A DNA stretch of 64,000 bases from Microglena sp. YARC (lineage: Eukaryota > Chlorophyta > Chlorophyceae > Chlamydomonadales > Chlamydomonadaceae), in assembly GCA_022414725.1 (NCBI GenBank), contig CM039464.1, positions 28,554,917 through 28,618,916 of the forward strand. Reading direction: 5' to 3'. The position numbers were made by a program, and so were the translations under genes. This document shows positions 40,323 to 52,139 of the stretch, in pieces; position 1 is the stretch's first letter; each line of letters opens with the position of its first letter. The notes beneath the pieces were generated by a model. That model was given only the letters and a program-made list of their open reading frames with translations. It had not been told where the DNA came from and did not search any database.

Positions 40323-43300
40323 ATGCTCACTAACAACAGATGTTCACATGTGGTGATGTGGACTTGATTTTTTAAGTAGGATTTTCGCCTCAAGGGTGTG
40401 TCTATGCCTGGAACCCACGTGTGTAATTGTGTATGATTGCGCGTGATTGTATGAAGGGATTCGATCAAGTATATTTTTAGACGTGTATTGTTTTTAATGT
40501 CGATGTTACAAAGCCGAAGGAAGGGAGCGGCGAGCAGCCTGACAGGTTCAAATTGGTTTGTAGCGAACCAAGATAACTTAGATCCCTTACACTTGCTCTC
40601 CTTGTCCTGGAGTGGCTTCGCGCATCGTCAACAATTAGGGATACGATACGTCTGATAGGTTTATTATGGCTACGTAGCGTTTCTCCCACCCCCAGACTTC
40701 GAAATTGAAACCGTCCAGGGAGGCCAGCCACTAGAAGCTAGCTAGATAGACCCCCCCCCCCCCCCCCCCGCCCGCGTCCGTCCCGTCGTGTCCCCGTTCC
40801 CACGGGCGCCATACCATTGGAAATGGTCAAAAAACCGAGCAGGTCCCTTGGTGCCTCTTCAAGTATTGAATTAGTGCCTTACGATAAGCAACGCCTGCCG
40901 GTAGCCGTCGCCCCCACGCCCGCCCTGTATCCCATGCCCCCCCCCCCCACCCCCCCCCCCCCCCCCGATGCTTACTCCAGCACCTCCTTCCTGTTCGCGA
41001 ACTGGGATCGTTGACGGAACCCCAGCCAGACCCTGGGCAGACCTCTGAAACCCATACCTAGGGGGAAGCTAATATCTCGAGTATTTACTATGTACGCGGA
41101 AACTGTGGCCGCGCACGTGTCGCGTCTCCTCACCTTTCCAAATTATGCTTGCGAGCATTCGGCCTGTCGTTGACAGACGGGGAAAATATGAGCCGAGATT
41201 AGGGATTTCGTAATATGTGGTGTGCACATGCCCCCAGGGGGGCACATGGGGGTGGGGGGGTGGGGTGGGTGGGGGGGCGAAAACCGCTAAACCCGGGGCA
41301 CGGGCCCACTCATCGACGGTACGCGAAGTCAGGGAGTCCACCAAGTAGCCCGAAATTCCGTACTGCCGAATGTTGCTGGCATTCCTAATGCAAGCTTTCC
41401 TCAACAGCAACTGGGGACGCTCCCGGTTTTGACAGTTGCTTTTTTTTTGGGTTCGCAGCTTGTTCTCTCAGTGCGGGTAGTCTTTTCCGCAATGCGGTTT
41501 CGCTGAATGATCCATGCACTTAGCGTAGAACACCACTGTGGCTGTAGCTTAAGACCGCTATGACAACTTGGATTCCAACTCCTTACTTTCGAGCATCAAC
41601 GGTCCGCAAGTAGAGAAAGCAAAGAAGCGCGGGAGCGTATAGAAGTAGCTAGCAGACGATTATAGTTTTGCCGAGCATTTCGCAACTGGCCCGTCACACA
41701 CGATGGCCTACGGGTTGCTGACACCTGCAAACGGGATGCTTCTAAATCAGGAGCTCTGTTGATAGCGCTATTCCCCGACGCCAACTGTGTCAGGTAGCTA
41801 CAGGAAAGCTTTGACGGATTGGGTGTAAGCTTCAAAAAGTTTTTATGGCAACGCTCCCGTTTCTGCAAAACCCATCTTCAGTGCCTGCCAGATATCGCGA
41901 GTTAGACACGGAGGCAAGCACCAACACCAAAAGTTGGAATTGGGTTTTCGGATGAGTGGGATGCTCGGATGTCTAGCTGCGAATGGGTCGTCCATTGCTC
42001 TTTGCGCGCAGCACCCGCAATGCCCCTCCACACGGACAACCCACACCCACCGACAGATCACCGGACACGGAACCCAGCCACTTTGTCCGACCATGCCCCA
42101 TCCGTCCCCTTATTTGTCAACAGTGCCGCACGCACCACGCGGGGGCACGCTGCTCGTCATTCGCTAGATCATTCATCCTCCATTGTACATCATCCATCCA
42201 CCAACTGATTTCGCCCTGACGCGCGTTTGGGCCCACGTCTCCACTAACCAGCGTCCAGGCTCTCCCCCCCCTCCCCCCCCCCTAACACCACACCACTGCG
42301 CTTTTTCACAGGTTTTTCCGACCATACCCATGTCTCTGCCTAACATTTCATGCCACCTCCACACGCGCCCCATAGGCATGGCACGGCTACCCCAATCCTA
42401 TGCCCTGGTAGTCCCCGCCCCCCCGCGCGAAACGTATGGTCCAGCCACTCCGCGCTTATGCTGGCGTGACCGCCCATGCAAACCCCGCATCATCGGGACA
42501 TCCCTCTATACCCCTCAGCAAGGCTTAAGATGAAACTATTTCTGTCTGGGTACCCAATCCCCACCGTGAAAGATTTAAGCCACGCACACCATAAACTACG
42601 GCTGAAGGGCCGCGTAGGGTGACGTTCTGGTTTGGGTGACAGCAGGGTATGTGAATGGGGTAGGTGCGGGTTGTGGCATGGGTCAAAGTACCGATGAGGT
42701 GTAGGCGTTTGGAAGCTGCGTGAGAATTTATGTGCAGTCGCATCGCTCCCGTTGCTTGCAAAGAGCACAGCAAGAGCCCCAGCCGGAATTTCCAACCGGC
42801 TTGCCGCGCAACCCAACGCGTGCCCGAACCATAATTTTGCGCCAGCCGGGTGGCCGTTGGCACATGCAGACAGCAGAGAACGCGGCCGAGTCTGGCGGAA
42901 CGGGGCCACTATAGGGGACTCGGGGGTTGCATTGTTTTAAAGAGCGGATTCGCGGACAAAGTAACAAGCGATGCGGTCACCCTCGTTTCCGACTGCCTGG
43001 CTGGACTAGGCCAGAAAATGAACGGCTATGGGCGAAACTGCTGGTTTTTAGTTTGCCTGTTGATGATATTTGCCGTTGTCCGCCTCGCCAGCTTGAAAGC
43101 CAAGTCGAATTCGTATTGGAAAATCCGCAGAAGCACGCCGGGCTCCATAACCCAGAACGAGCGACAGACTGGCGGTGTGGGTTAACGGACCCCACCGCCT
43201 GGTTCTTATGCACCCCCACGCCTCTGCGTTCTAAACTGAAAAGCTGAGCGTGAGAGTAGACGGGTCTGGGACACTGATTGCACTCTTGCAAAGACTGTCT

Positions 43301-43979
43301 TGCCTTAAATTGAAACAGGCACAAGACTCTACTTCTTACGACTATATGTTCACCCTGCTCTTTGTGGCCTTAAATCGCCTTCTCCCGGCACCTACTTAAA
43401 CTTTTTAACTGGTTCCTAGGCCTCTTTATTACATGGGGCCCCAGCCCCTAAGCCCTCATATGAATTTCATCCTACCTTAAACCAAAAAATTTCCCCACAA
43501 CTCTCAATCTTTTTACTGTAGTTCTAAGCCCTCGGCATTTGCAGCCCAGCCCCCCCCCACTGGTTCGCATCAACTAAACCTTCCAACACCTTATTTGTAG
43601 CAGACTGGTTGACAATTTTTGGACAAAGCACGGGCCCAGCGAGGCTTGAGACTGGGCTTCCTAGGCTTTGGAGATAGCTCTCAGGGTTTCTTTACACAAA
43701 AACAATGACTACTTAAACCTGTGTCGGGGGGGTGCGTCTGGAGGACAAAGCTGACTTTGCCACACGGACTCAAACCATTTCCAACTCCTTATGGAAGAAT
43801 CCAGGATGCATGTGAACGCTCGGGTGCGTGGCCAAGCTGGGGTTGGGTTTGTCTGTGTGGTACTGGTTGGCCGTGACTTGTTAAGCGTGCCATTTCCCAA
43901 CTATTATGGAAGGATACATATGTTGTATAAATTTGCCTCAGGTGCGATGGCCAGCTGGGTTTGGGGTTTAACTGGGTTC
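40323..43979. other. No gene assigned (3.7 kb)
   Basis: Contains poly-C runs at 40,751-40,769 and 40,940-40,966. An open frame at 40,817-41,014 has a Pro-rich part and ends SSTSFLFANWDR; it could be an exon but has no partner. A frame at 42,850-43,185 has one hydrophobic segment (WFLVCLLMIFAVVRL). Neither is recognised. No transposon motif seen. Confidence 0.35.
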
Positions 43980-44626
43980 TGCTGTCCGTCCTGAGCTGTG
44001 CCTTGTGCCTTCCTTTGCTGTGCTGTCCTGTGCTGGTGCTGCTGCTTACCGTGACTGTCCTGTCATGAGCTTTTGCTGTGCTCGGTGCTTCCGTGCTGGG
44101 GTCCCTGTCATGAGCTTGTTGCTGAGACACTGTGCTGTGCTTTCCTGGCTGTCTTGGTCCGATGAGCTGTGCTGTTGCTTCCTGTGCTGTCCTGTCCTGA
44201 GCTGTGCTGGCGGTGCCGCTGGTGCCTGTGGCTTCCTGTGGCTGATGTCCTTGGTCATGTGCTGTGCTATGCTGTGCGCGTCTGTTGCTGTGCTGTCTGC
44301 CCTGAGCTGTGTAGTCTTCCTGGTCCGTCCTGAAAGCTGTGCTTCCTGTGGCTGTCCTGATCTTATCTGATCTGTGCTGAATGCTTGCTTCCTGTGCGTG
44401 TCCTGACTGTGCTGTGCCTGTCCTGATTGAGCCTGGTGCTATTGGGGCTGTGCTTGTGCTTGCCTTTGGCCGGTCCCGTGTCCTGAAGCTGAGTTCTGTT
44501 GGCTGTGCTGGGCTTCTGTGCTGTCCCCTTGTCCTGAGCGCGGCTGTCTTTGATCTTGAGTCTGTGCACGTGCTTGCTTTCCTGGCCTGAGCTGTTGCTG
44601 TCTTGGTCCTAAGCTGGTGCGTGCTT
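43980..44626. repeat. Degenerate TGTGCTGTCCTGAG repeat beside the gap
   Basis: Irregular mixture of TGCTGTGCTGTCCTG, GAGCTGTGCT and CTTCCTGTG words continuing into the gap. The irregular single-base changes look like a tandem repeat with uncorrected read errors. Confidence 0.7.
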
Positions 44627-45626
44627 NNNNNNNNNNNNNNNNNNNNNNNNNNNNNNNNNNNNNNNNNNNNNNNNNNNNNNNNNNNNNNNNNNNNNNNNNN
44701 NNNNNNNNNNNNNNNNNNNNNNNNNNNNNNNNNNNNNNNNNNNNNNNNNNNNNNNNNNNNNNNNNNNNNNNNNNNNNNNNNNNNNNNNNNNNNNNNNNNN
44801 NNNNNNNNNNNNNNNNNNNNNNNNNNNNNNNNNNNNNNNNNNNNNNNNNNNNNNNNNNNNNNNNNNNNNNNNNNNNNNNNNNNNNNNNNNNNNNNNNNNN
44901 NNNNNNNNNNNNNNNNNNNNNNNNNNNNNNNNNNNNNNNNNNNNNNNNNNNNNNNNNNNNNNNNNNNNNNNNNNNNNNNNNNNNNNNNNNNNNNNNNNNN
45001 NNNNNNNNNNNNNNNNNNNNNNNNNNNNNNNNNNNNNNNNNNNNNNNNNNNNNNNNNNNNNNNNNNNNNNNNNNNNNNNNNNNNNNNNNNNNNNNNNNNN
45101 NNNNNNNNNNNNNNNNNNNNNNNNNNNNNNNNNNNNNNNNNNNNNNNNNNNNNNNNNNNNNNNNNNNNNNNNNNNNNNNNNNNNNNNNNNNNNNNNNNNN
45201 NNNNNNNNNNNNNNNNNNNNNNNNNNNNNNNNNNNNNNNNNNNNNNNNNNNNNNNNNNNNNNNNNNNNNNNNNNNNNNNNNNNNNNNNNNNNNNNNNNNN
45301 NNNNNNNNNNNNNNNNNNNNNNNNNNNNNNNNNNNNNNNNNNNNNNNNNNNNNNNNNNNNNNNNNNNNNNNNNNNNNNNNNNNNNNNNNNNNNNNNNNNN
45401 NNNNNNNNNNNNNNNNNNNNNNNNNNNNNNNNNNNNNNNNNNNNNNNNNNNNNNNNNNNNNNNNNNNNNNNNNNNNNNNNNNNNNNNNNNNNNNNNNNNN
45501 NNNNNNNNNNNNNNNNNNNNNNNNNNNNNNNNNNNNNNNNNNNNNNNNNNNNNNNNNNNNNNNNNNNNNNNNNNNNNNNNNNNNNNNNNNNNNNNNNNNN
45601 NNNNNNNNNNNNNNNNNNNNNNNNNN
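44627..45626. other. Assembly gap, exactly 1000 N
   Basis: The round length suggests a gap of unknown or estimated size. The repeat on its left and the tRNA array on its right are likely the reason assembly stopped. Confidence 0.99.
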
Positions 45627-46414
45627 GCGATGCTCCTATTTTGCCTAGGATGCTAGTAGTGCCTAAGTAGTTCTGACGCTGATAAATCTTGTTGCTACCG
45701 ATCTGTATTATCTGAATCCATTCCAGGGATTGCTTTCCGCCATCAAGATCCCGACGGACTGTTTAACTGCAATCCCGTCCTTGGTTGTCGTAGAAAGAAC
45801 TTGTAAACAGGCTTTCCAGCTCCGATCCGAGGCCCCAAATCCTTTTGCTGGGACGACCTTCGTGGGACGCTCTTGTTGACCAAGTACAGCTAGGAATAGG
45901 CATGCATGCACACCATCAGTTCATCCCTCGTTCTTAACTTGTACGACTGGTGATCGAGGACTCGTGAGAGAATACTGCACCAAGTTGGTTCCCTGCCAGC
46001 ATGAATATGTGGCATTGGCTGTAGTAGTGTGGCTGGGCACTTTCTGTCTATTCACGGCGGTTTTCCAACCCATAGGTTCTCATCTCCATAGTGTTCCTTA
46101 AAAAACATTATGCCGGGCGTTAGGGCTTCATTTCAGCTACCATGCCTTTGATAGGCTTGTCCTGGCTTGGATACCGGATATTACTCACAATGGTACCAGA
46201 TGAGGCATTGCCTTAAGGTGCGGCGAAAACACCGAGCGAGGGGGCGGGTGGATGTGGGGTGGGTGTTGGGCCCCCCACCAGGGCTTATAGCTGACGCATT
46301 CTATATCCTCGCCCCGGCCGTGGCGTTTAAAGCTGCCTTTCACGATTTCCTCACTTAGACCCGTGTCTAACTTTATGGCGTTTTCGCCCTCCTTTCCCCA
46401 CCCTCACTAAAACA

Positions 46415-46511
46415 TCCCTCCTTCCCAGGATCGAACTGTGACACACTGGATCAACGCTTCCGTCAGCTTGAACTATACAGTCCAGTGCTCTACCAAAACT
46501 GAGCTAAGGGG
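46415..46511 (-). tRNA. tRNA-Tyr(GTA), copy 1 (indel-damaged)
   Basis: Same gene as the copy at 48,071-48,170 but with one-base losses in the acceptor, anticodon arm and T arm and an extra A near the D arm. As sequenced it would not fold, but the errors are like the rest of this noisy unit. Confidence 0.6.
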
Positions 46512-46515
46512 TAAG

Positions 46516-46603
46516 CGCCCATCGAGGGGCTCGAACCCTCGACCACAAAGATGATGTCTGCTCATAAGAGTCCTGCGCCTCTGCCAAACTGAGCTAGACG
46601 GGC
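46516..46603 (-). tRNA. tRNA-Lys(CTT), copy 1 (indel-damaged)
   Basis: Reverse strand starts GCCCGTCTAGCTCAGTTTGG and ends TCGATGGGCG, with intron after the anticodon. It has one-base differences from copies 2 and 5. Confidence 0.65.
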
Positions 46604-46786
46604 TGATGGAATCACAAGCCCCAAGATGAAGTACACCGGCATTCAAAAGCCCAAGGGGATCTGACGAGCAGTACAGTAACAAAAAAGGTGTCTCCAGTCA
46701 GAATTCCACAGCCTCCAATTTGGATGAGAGAGCCGTCGTGAAAGACGGGACACCCGAACGCAGTAATACCCTCGAACAACAGAACC

Positions 46787-46825
46787 ATCCCACATGGCCG
46801 CGACCTCCCCTATATTATCAATGCA
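46787..46825 (+). promoter_or_regulatory. USE + TATA promoter, unit 1 (TATA damaged)
   Basis: ATCCCACATGG at 46,787 and CTATATTATC about 15 bases on. See the entry at 49,931. Confidence 0.45.
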
Positions 46826-48070
46826 TGGACACCGACTGCGATATTGGAGTGCCAAAGGTAATGGACACGCCTCGGCGCTACCCGCTTTGAATCTGTCAAT
46901 GTCCGAAGTGAAACGACTCACTTCATGACGAAGTTAGAAACTCTGAAAAACAAGCTGAAAAAGGGTCTGGAGGGGGGGGCCCGTGACCAAGGACCATGGG
47001 GACAAGAGCATCACTCGATTCAGGTAGTTGCGTCTGACCTTTCTAGGTTTTTGACCTCTATTAAGATTTTTGAGAAACCAACGCTGTTATACGACATCTC
47101 GACAGAGTTTGAAAATATTATGTTCCGCGCACATCCGTTCCAATCATGTACCGGTAATTCAGCCCATTGTTTACAATCACTATGTGCCGCTCTTTCCATC
47201 TCTTCCCCGCATTATCGCAGCGATGCGTCTATTTTGCCTAGGAGTGACCTAGTAGTGCCTAGTAGTTCTGGGACAGCTGATAACTCTTGTTGCAGCCTAC
47301 CGTATCTTTGATATATCTGATCCATTCCAGGGATTGCTTTTGCCGCCATCAAGATCGACGCGAGCTGTTACTGAATAAGTGGTTCAGCGAATGCAGGCGT
47401 ATCGGTCCTTGGTTAGTCGTAGGAAGGACTTGTAGCAGGCTTCCAGCTCGGGACTCTTGCGAGGCCCCCCAAAATCCTTTGCTGGGGAAGACTTCGTGTA
47501 GGGGAACAGCTCTTTTAGTTGACCAAGACAGCAGGAGTAGCATGCATGGCACACTCAAAATCAAGTCATCCCCGTTCACCTTGTACACAAAACACTGTTA
47601 TCAGATGTGAGGATACTGCAACCCACAATTGGTTCCCTGCCAGCATGAATATGTGGCATTGGCTTGTAGTAGTGTGCTGGCACGCTGTCTATTCACGGCG
47701 GTTTTCCAACCCATAGGTTCTCATCTCAGTGTTGCTAAAACATTGTATGCGCGGCGTAGGGGCTTCATTTCAGCTACCATGGCCTTGATAGTTTCCTGCC
47801 TTGATACCGGTTATACTTCACAATGGTACCAGATAGACTGCCTAAGTGGCGGCGAAAACACCGAGCGAGGTGGGGGGGTGGGGTGCTAAATATTACTCGA
47901 TGTTGGGATTGTGGGGCGTGTTGGCACCGCCCACCAGCTGCTGACGTCATTCTATACCTCGTGCCCGGCGTTGGGTAAAGCGGTGCCTTCACGATTTTCC
48001 TCACTCATGACCGTGTCTAACTTTTTATGGCGTTTCGGCGCCTCACCTTCCCGCCACCCTCACTAAAACA

Positions 48071-48170
48071 TCCCTCCTCCCAGGATCGAACTGGGGACAC
48101 CTGGATATCGACGCTTCCGTCAGGCTTGAACTATTACAGTCCAGTGCTCTACCAACTGAGCTAAGGAGGG
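48071..48170 (-). tRNA. tRNA-Tyr(GTA) with 27-base intron, copy 2 (reference copy)
   Basis: Read on the minus strand: acceptor CCCTCCT pairs with AGGAGGG, D arm GCTC/GAGC, anticodon stem CTGGA/TCCAG, T arm CCCAG-TTCGATC-CTGGG, discriminator A. The loop is CTGTAA, then an intron of 27 bases, then A, so the anticodon is GTA with the intron one base 3' of it, the usual place for nuclear tRNA-Tyr. Mature length 73. A TTTT tract four bases past the 3' end (plus-strand AAAA at 48,065-48,068) is a Pol III terminator. The tRNA-Lys gene ends 5 bases upstream with no terminator between, so one transcript may carry both. Confidence 0.93.
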
Positions 48171-48175
48171 TAAAG

Positions 48176-48266
48176 CGCCCATCGAGGGCTCCGAACCCTC
48201 GATCACAAGAGTCTGTCATGTCAGCGCTTAAGAGTCTTGCGCTCTTGCCAACTGAGCTAGACGGGC
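48176..48266 (-). tRNA. tRNA-Lys(CTT) with short intron, copy 2
   Basis: Minus strand: acceptor GCCCGTC/GATGGGC (one G-T pair), D arm GCTC/GAGC, anticodon stem CAAGA/TCTTG, loop CTCTTA + intron + A, anticodon CTT, T arm GAGGG/CCCTC around TTCGAGC. The intron is about 15 bases and differs slightly between copies. This copy has one-base changes in the T arm and intron. It is placed upstream of tRNA-Tyr with only CTTTA between. Confidence 0.88.
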
Positions 48267-48424
48267 TGATGGACCACAAGCAGACACCGGCATTCAAACA
48301 GCCAAGGGGATCTGACGAGCAGCTTACCCCCACCCACCTACAACAAAAAAGTGTCTCCATCAGATTCCCAGCCTCATGAGACCGGATCGTGAACACCTCG
48401 AACAGTTACCCCTCGAACAGACTC

Positions 48425-48460
48425 ATCCCACATGGCCGCGACCTCCCCTATATATAATGC
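48425..48460 (+). promoter_or_regulatory. USE + TATA promoter, unit 2
   Basis: ATCCCACATGG at 48,425-48,435 and TATATATAATG from 48,449. See the entry at 49,931. Confidence 0.55.
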
Positions 48461-49591
48461 ATGGCGACTGCGATATAGTGCCAAAGGACACGCCTCGGCC
48501 CGCTACGCTTTGATCTGTCAATGTCCGAAGTGAAACGACTCACTCAGGACGAAGTTTTAGAAACTCTGAAACAACAGTGAAAAGGTCTGTGAGGGGGGGG
48601 CCGTGGACAGGGACCTGGGACAAGAGCATCACTCGATCAGGTAGTTGCGTTGACCTTTCTAGGTTTTCTGACCTTTTAGATTTTTGAGAAAGCCGCTGTA
48701 AAATATCGAAGATTGAAATATTTGTTCCGCGCACATCCGTTCCATCTGTACCGTAATCAAGCCATTGTTTACATCACTATGTCCGCTCTTCCCATTTCCC
48801 GCATTATCGCAGCTGCTCTATTTGCCTAGGAGTGCCTAGTAGTGCGCTAGTAGTTCTGACAGCTGGATAATCTTGTGCTACCGTATCTTTGTATATCTGA
48901 TCCATTTCCAGGGATTGCTTTCCGCCATCAAGATCCGACGACTGTTTACTGCATCGGTCTTGGTTAGTCGTAGAAGGACTTGTAACAGGCTTCCAGCTCG
49001 GGACTCGAGGCCCCCAAATCCCTTTGCTGGGTGACGGACTTCGTGGGGACGCTCTTGTTGACCCAAGACGGCAGGAGTAGCATGCAATGCACACCATCAG
49101 TCATCCCGTTCACCTTGTACACACTGGTATCAGATGTGAGATACTGCACCAAGTTGGTTCCCTGCCAGCATGAATATGTGGCATTGCTGTAGTAGTGTGC
49201 TGCACTTCTGTCTATTCACGGCGGTTTCCAACCCATAGGTTCTCATCTCCATGTGTTGCTAAAAACATTATGCGCGGGCGTAGGGCTTCATTTCAGCTAC
49301 CATGGCCTTGATAGGTTGTCCTGCCTTGATACCGGGTATACTTCACAATGGTACCAGATGAGGCTGCCTAAGGTGGCGGCGAAAACACCGAGCGAGAGGG
49401 GTTGGGGTGGATGTGGGGTGGGGGTTAGGCCGCCACCGCCTTTGCTGACGTCATTCTATACCTCGTGCCCGGCGTCAACGGTGGTAAGAGCGGTTGCCTT
49501 CACGATTTTCCTCACTCAGTCAATTCTATATACCGTGTCTCAAACTTTTTATGGCGTTTCGCGCCTTCTTCCCGCCACCCTCACTAAAACA

Positions 49592-49687
49592 TCCTCCTCC
49601 CAGGATCGAACTGGACACCTGGATATCGACGCTTCCGTCAGGCTTGAACTATTACAGTCCAGTGCTCTACCAACTGAGCTAAGAGAG
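49592..49687 (-). tRNA. tRNA-Tyr(GTA), copy 3
   Basis: As copy 2, with small losses in the acceptor (CTCTCTT) and T arm (CCAG instead of CCCCAG). Anticodon region and 27-base intron are intact. Confidence 0.82.
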
Positions 49688-49692
49688 TAAAG

Positions 49693-49782
49693 CGCTCCCA
49701 TCGAGGGGCTCGAACCCTCGACCACAAGATGTCATGTTCAGCTCTTAAGAGTCTTGCGCTCTGCCAACTGAGCTAGACGGGC
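49693..49782 (-). tRNA. tRNA-Lys(CTT), copy 3
   Basis: As copy 2, with an extra base in the 3' acceptor strand (GATGGGAGC). Intron of about 15 bases (AGAGCTGAACATGAC). Spacer to tRNA-Tyr is 5 bases. Confidence 0.88.
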
Positions 49783-49930
49783 TGATGACACAAGCAGTAC
49801 ACCCGGCATTCTCAAACAGCCTAAGGGGATCTGACGATGCAGCATTACAACAAAAAAGTGTCTCCAGTCAGATTCCCAGCCTCATGAGAGCCCGTCGTGA
49901 ACACCTCGAACAGTACCCTCGAACAGACTC

Positions 49931-50180
49931 ATCCCACATGGCCGCGACCTCCCCTATATATAATGCATGGCGATGCGATAGTGCCAAAGGACACGCCTCG
50001 CGCTACGCTTTGATCTGTCAATGTCCAGAAGTGAAACGACTCACTCAGGACGAAGTTAGAAACTCTGAAAACAAGCTGAAAAGGGTCTGGTATTGAGGGG
50101 GGGGCCGTGGACAGGACCTGGGACAAGAGCATCACTCGAATCAGGTAGTTTGCGTTGACCTTTCTAGGTTTTTGACCTTT
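49931..50180 (+). promoter_or_regulatory. Plant-type USE + TATA promoter and putative small-RNA gene
   Basis: ATCCCACATGG (49,931-49,941) fits the plant snRNA upstream element RTCCCACATCG at all but one position, and TATATATAA starts 13 bases after it (49,955). This short spacing is typical of Pol III-type snRNA genes (U6-like); Pol II ones have about one more helical turn. Downstream, a start is expected near 49,985, and a TTTTT run at about 50,168 could end a transcript of about 185 bases. I could not match the transcribed part to U1-U6, U3, SRP, RNase P or MRP. On the opposite strand the same TATA precedes an about 90-base stretch ending in TTTTTT just upstream of tRNA-Lys, so the direction is not settled. 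The block is conserved in units 1-4. Confidence 0.5.
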
Positions 50181-50661
50181 TAGATTTTTGAGAAAGCCGC
50201 TGTAAATATCGACAGATTGAAATATTTGTTCCGCGCACATCCGTTCATCTGTACCGTAATCAGCCATTGATTTACATCACTATGTTTCCGCTCTTCCATT
50301 TCCCGCATTATCGCAGCGATGCATTTGCCTAGGAGTGCCCTAGTAGTGCCTAGTAGTTCTGACAGCTGGATAATCTTGTTGGCTACGACGTATCTTTGTA
50401 TATCTGATCCATTCCACTGGGATTGCTTTCCGCCATCAAGATTCGACGAACTGTTACTGCATCGGCCCTTGGTTAGTCGTAGAAGGACTTGTAACAGGCT
50501 TCCAGCTCGGGACTCGAGGCCCCCAAATCCTTTGCTGGGGACGACTTCGTGGGGACGCTCTTGTTGACCCAAGACAGCAGGAGTATAGCATGCATGCACA
50601 CCATCAGTCATCCCGTCTCACCTTGTGACACACTACTGGTATCAGATGTGAGATACTGCAC

Positions 50662-50965
50662 TATCAGCTTGGATAACACTCCGGACTATGACTTTGATGT
50701 GTGCATCACGCCAATCTATAAATGCGGAGACGAGAGAATAAGTTACAAGCACAGGAGACCCTATTAAGGGGCACCAGTGAGGAAAAGGGGAGCGGTAGCC
50801 TGGAACCGTGATCAGGGGTACAGGCTAGACAGCGCGTGTCAGAAGAACCGATGACGCAGTCAACAGGAAGCTGACATAGTACTGTCAGGACCGATAGTTC
50901 TAAGGGAGTACACAAGGAGTCACCAAGACATAAAACAAGCGAGAGCAACCGCTTTCATGCTGATA
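50662..50965. repeat. Left terminal direct repeat
   Basis: Matches 58,033-58,328 with scattered indels, e.g. TATAAATGCGGAGACGAGA, CAGCGCGTGTCAGAAGAAC and AAGACATAAAACAAGCGAGA in both. Confidence 0.88.
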
Positions 50966-51690
50966 CTCCACCTATGACGCAAGGTGACATACAATACTAG
51001 TACTCCACCTATGGCACTGGGGACATAGAACCATAAACTGGTAGCAAACAAAAATTACTAAGGAACGCGGCAAAAAACAGGAAACCAAGAAGAAAGCCTT
51101 GTCTAAAATAAAAGATGAGAAAGGATGAACCAAAACCCACTTGCAGTTACTCCGAAAATGTAGCAGCAAAAACTTGGGACATACCGAGCTGAGCTGGAGA
51201 CCAAAATGGAAATGTAACCATCCATGGTAAGCGCAAAAATACTATTCATCCAGAATAGTAGGCACCAAACCCAGAAAATCACAGCGGAGGCCAAACAGAA
51301 ATCAATTCCTAATCACCAAAGGAAGGGGAACAACGGTGACTGAAAGAACCGAGAACTTAACCTAAGAGAAAGACTGAAAAATCATATATCAAAGTTGGGG
51401 AACAACGGGTATAGAGAAAACCCGATCCGGGAATAAGGAACCTAACGCCAATCAATGAATATAACCAAAGAGACGGATTGAAATATCGTGTTGAGCGCAG
51501 CTCACGAGAGAAATAAAAGCCTAAAGGACGCAGACAAGAGGACACTAAAACTCGATGGAAAAAAAAAAGTCGATGGAAAAATCCACTACTTAAAACTATT
51601 CTTAGCATAGAATTCATGACTAGGTTGGGATGAAAAAACCATGATGAACTGGTTTCTCACTCAAAGATGGAAGTAAGAAGATGTATGAAA
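50966..51690. other. Element interior, no gene seen
   Basis: A-rich, with ACTCCACCTATG repeated at 50,966 and 51,002. Minus-strand frames are hydrophobic and short, without a recognised domain. Confidence 0.4.
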
Positions 51691-52139
51691 CATTACATTA
51701 CATTACATTACATTACATGTTAAAGTCTACTTGACACCGCGAGGGTGTATGAGACTCTGTGCTTTAAACAAAAGAAAAAGCACCCACAAAGCAAAAAACC
51801 CCATTACATCAGGTTTAGGTTGTCGAGGACAAACAAACCAAAAACTCCCAACCACCGTTTTTGGTGGCGTAGGTATTAACCCCTTAGAGCAGGACCCAGA
51901 TCTCAACCCATTACAGTGGCGGAGGTAAGAAGCTAACAAATGAGAGTCTCAAGAAGAAAAAAAAGGGATAATAATTTACAGGTGCCACTAAGCAGTCCAG
52001 GGCTTCCTGTCTTGCTCTTCTACAAGTAGAAAGATAGTCGGCTAGGTTGCTCCCAAAAAGACTTAGTGCCATTTCCATTCATAAAGGTTCTGAATGTGGA
52101 ATCGCAGAATTCCACATTCCATACGGTTAAGTCGGTATC

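Larger units (their letters stand above)
45627..47217. repeat. tRNA-bearing array, unit 1
   Basis: Begins right after the gap with GCGATGCTCCTATTTTGCC. Same order of segments as units 2-5: CCTAGTAGTTCTGA, CCATTCCAGGGATTGC, GACTTCGTGGGGACGCTC-type, GCCAGCATGAATATGTGGC, GGTGTAGGGCTTCA-type, tRNA-Tyr, tRNA-Lys, USE/TATA, GGTTTTTGACC. It has clearly more one-base insertions than the other units. Confidence 0.85.
47218..48807. repeat. tRNA-bearing array, unit 2
   Basis: Complete unit of about 1.59 kb in the same order as unit 1. Confidence 0.88.
48808..50311. repeat. tRNA-bearing array, unit 3
   Basis: Complete unit of about 1.50 kb; the cleanest uninterrupted copy. Confidence 0.88.

Noticed and set aside
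44603..45670. Open frame of about 350 codons
   Set aside because: It is made of unknown bases in the assembly gap.
50455..50530. tRNA-like segment (CCTTGGTTAGTCG…GGACTCGAGGCCC) in each array unit
   Set aside because: No acceptor stem and no proper B box or T arm could be formed.
50180..50611. Minus-strand 143-codon frame partly repeated in other array units
   Set aside because: It is broken by indels in every other unit, has no recognisable domain, and its conservation follows from unit duplication.
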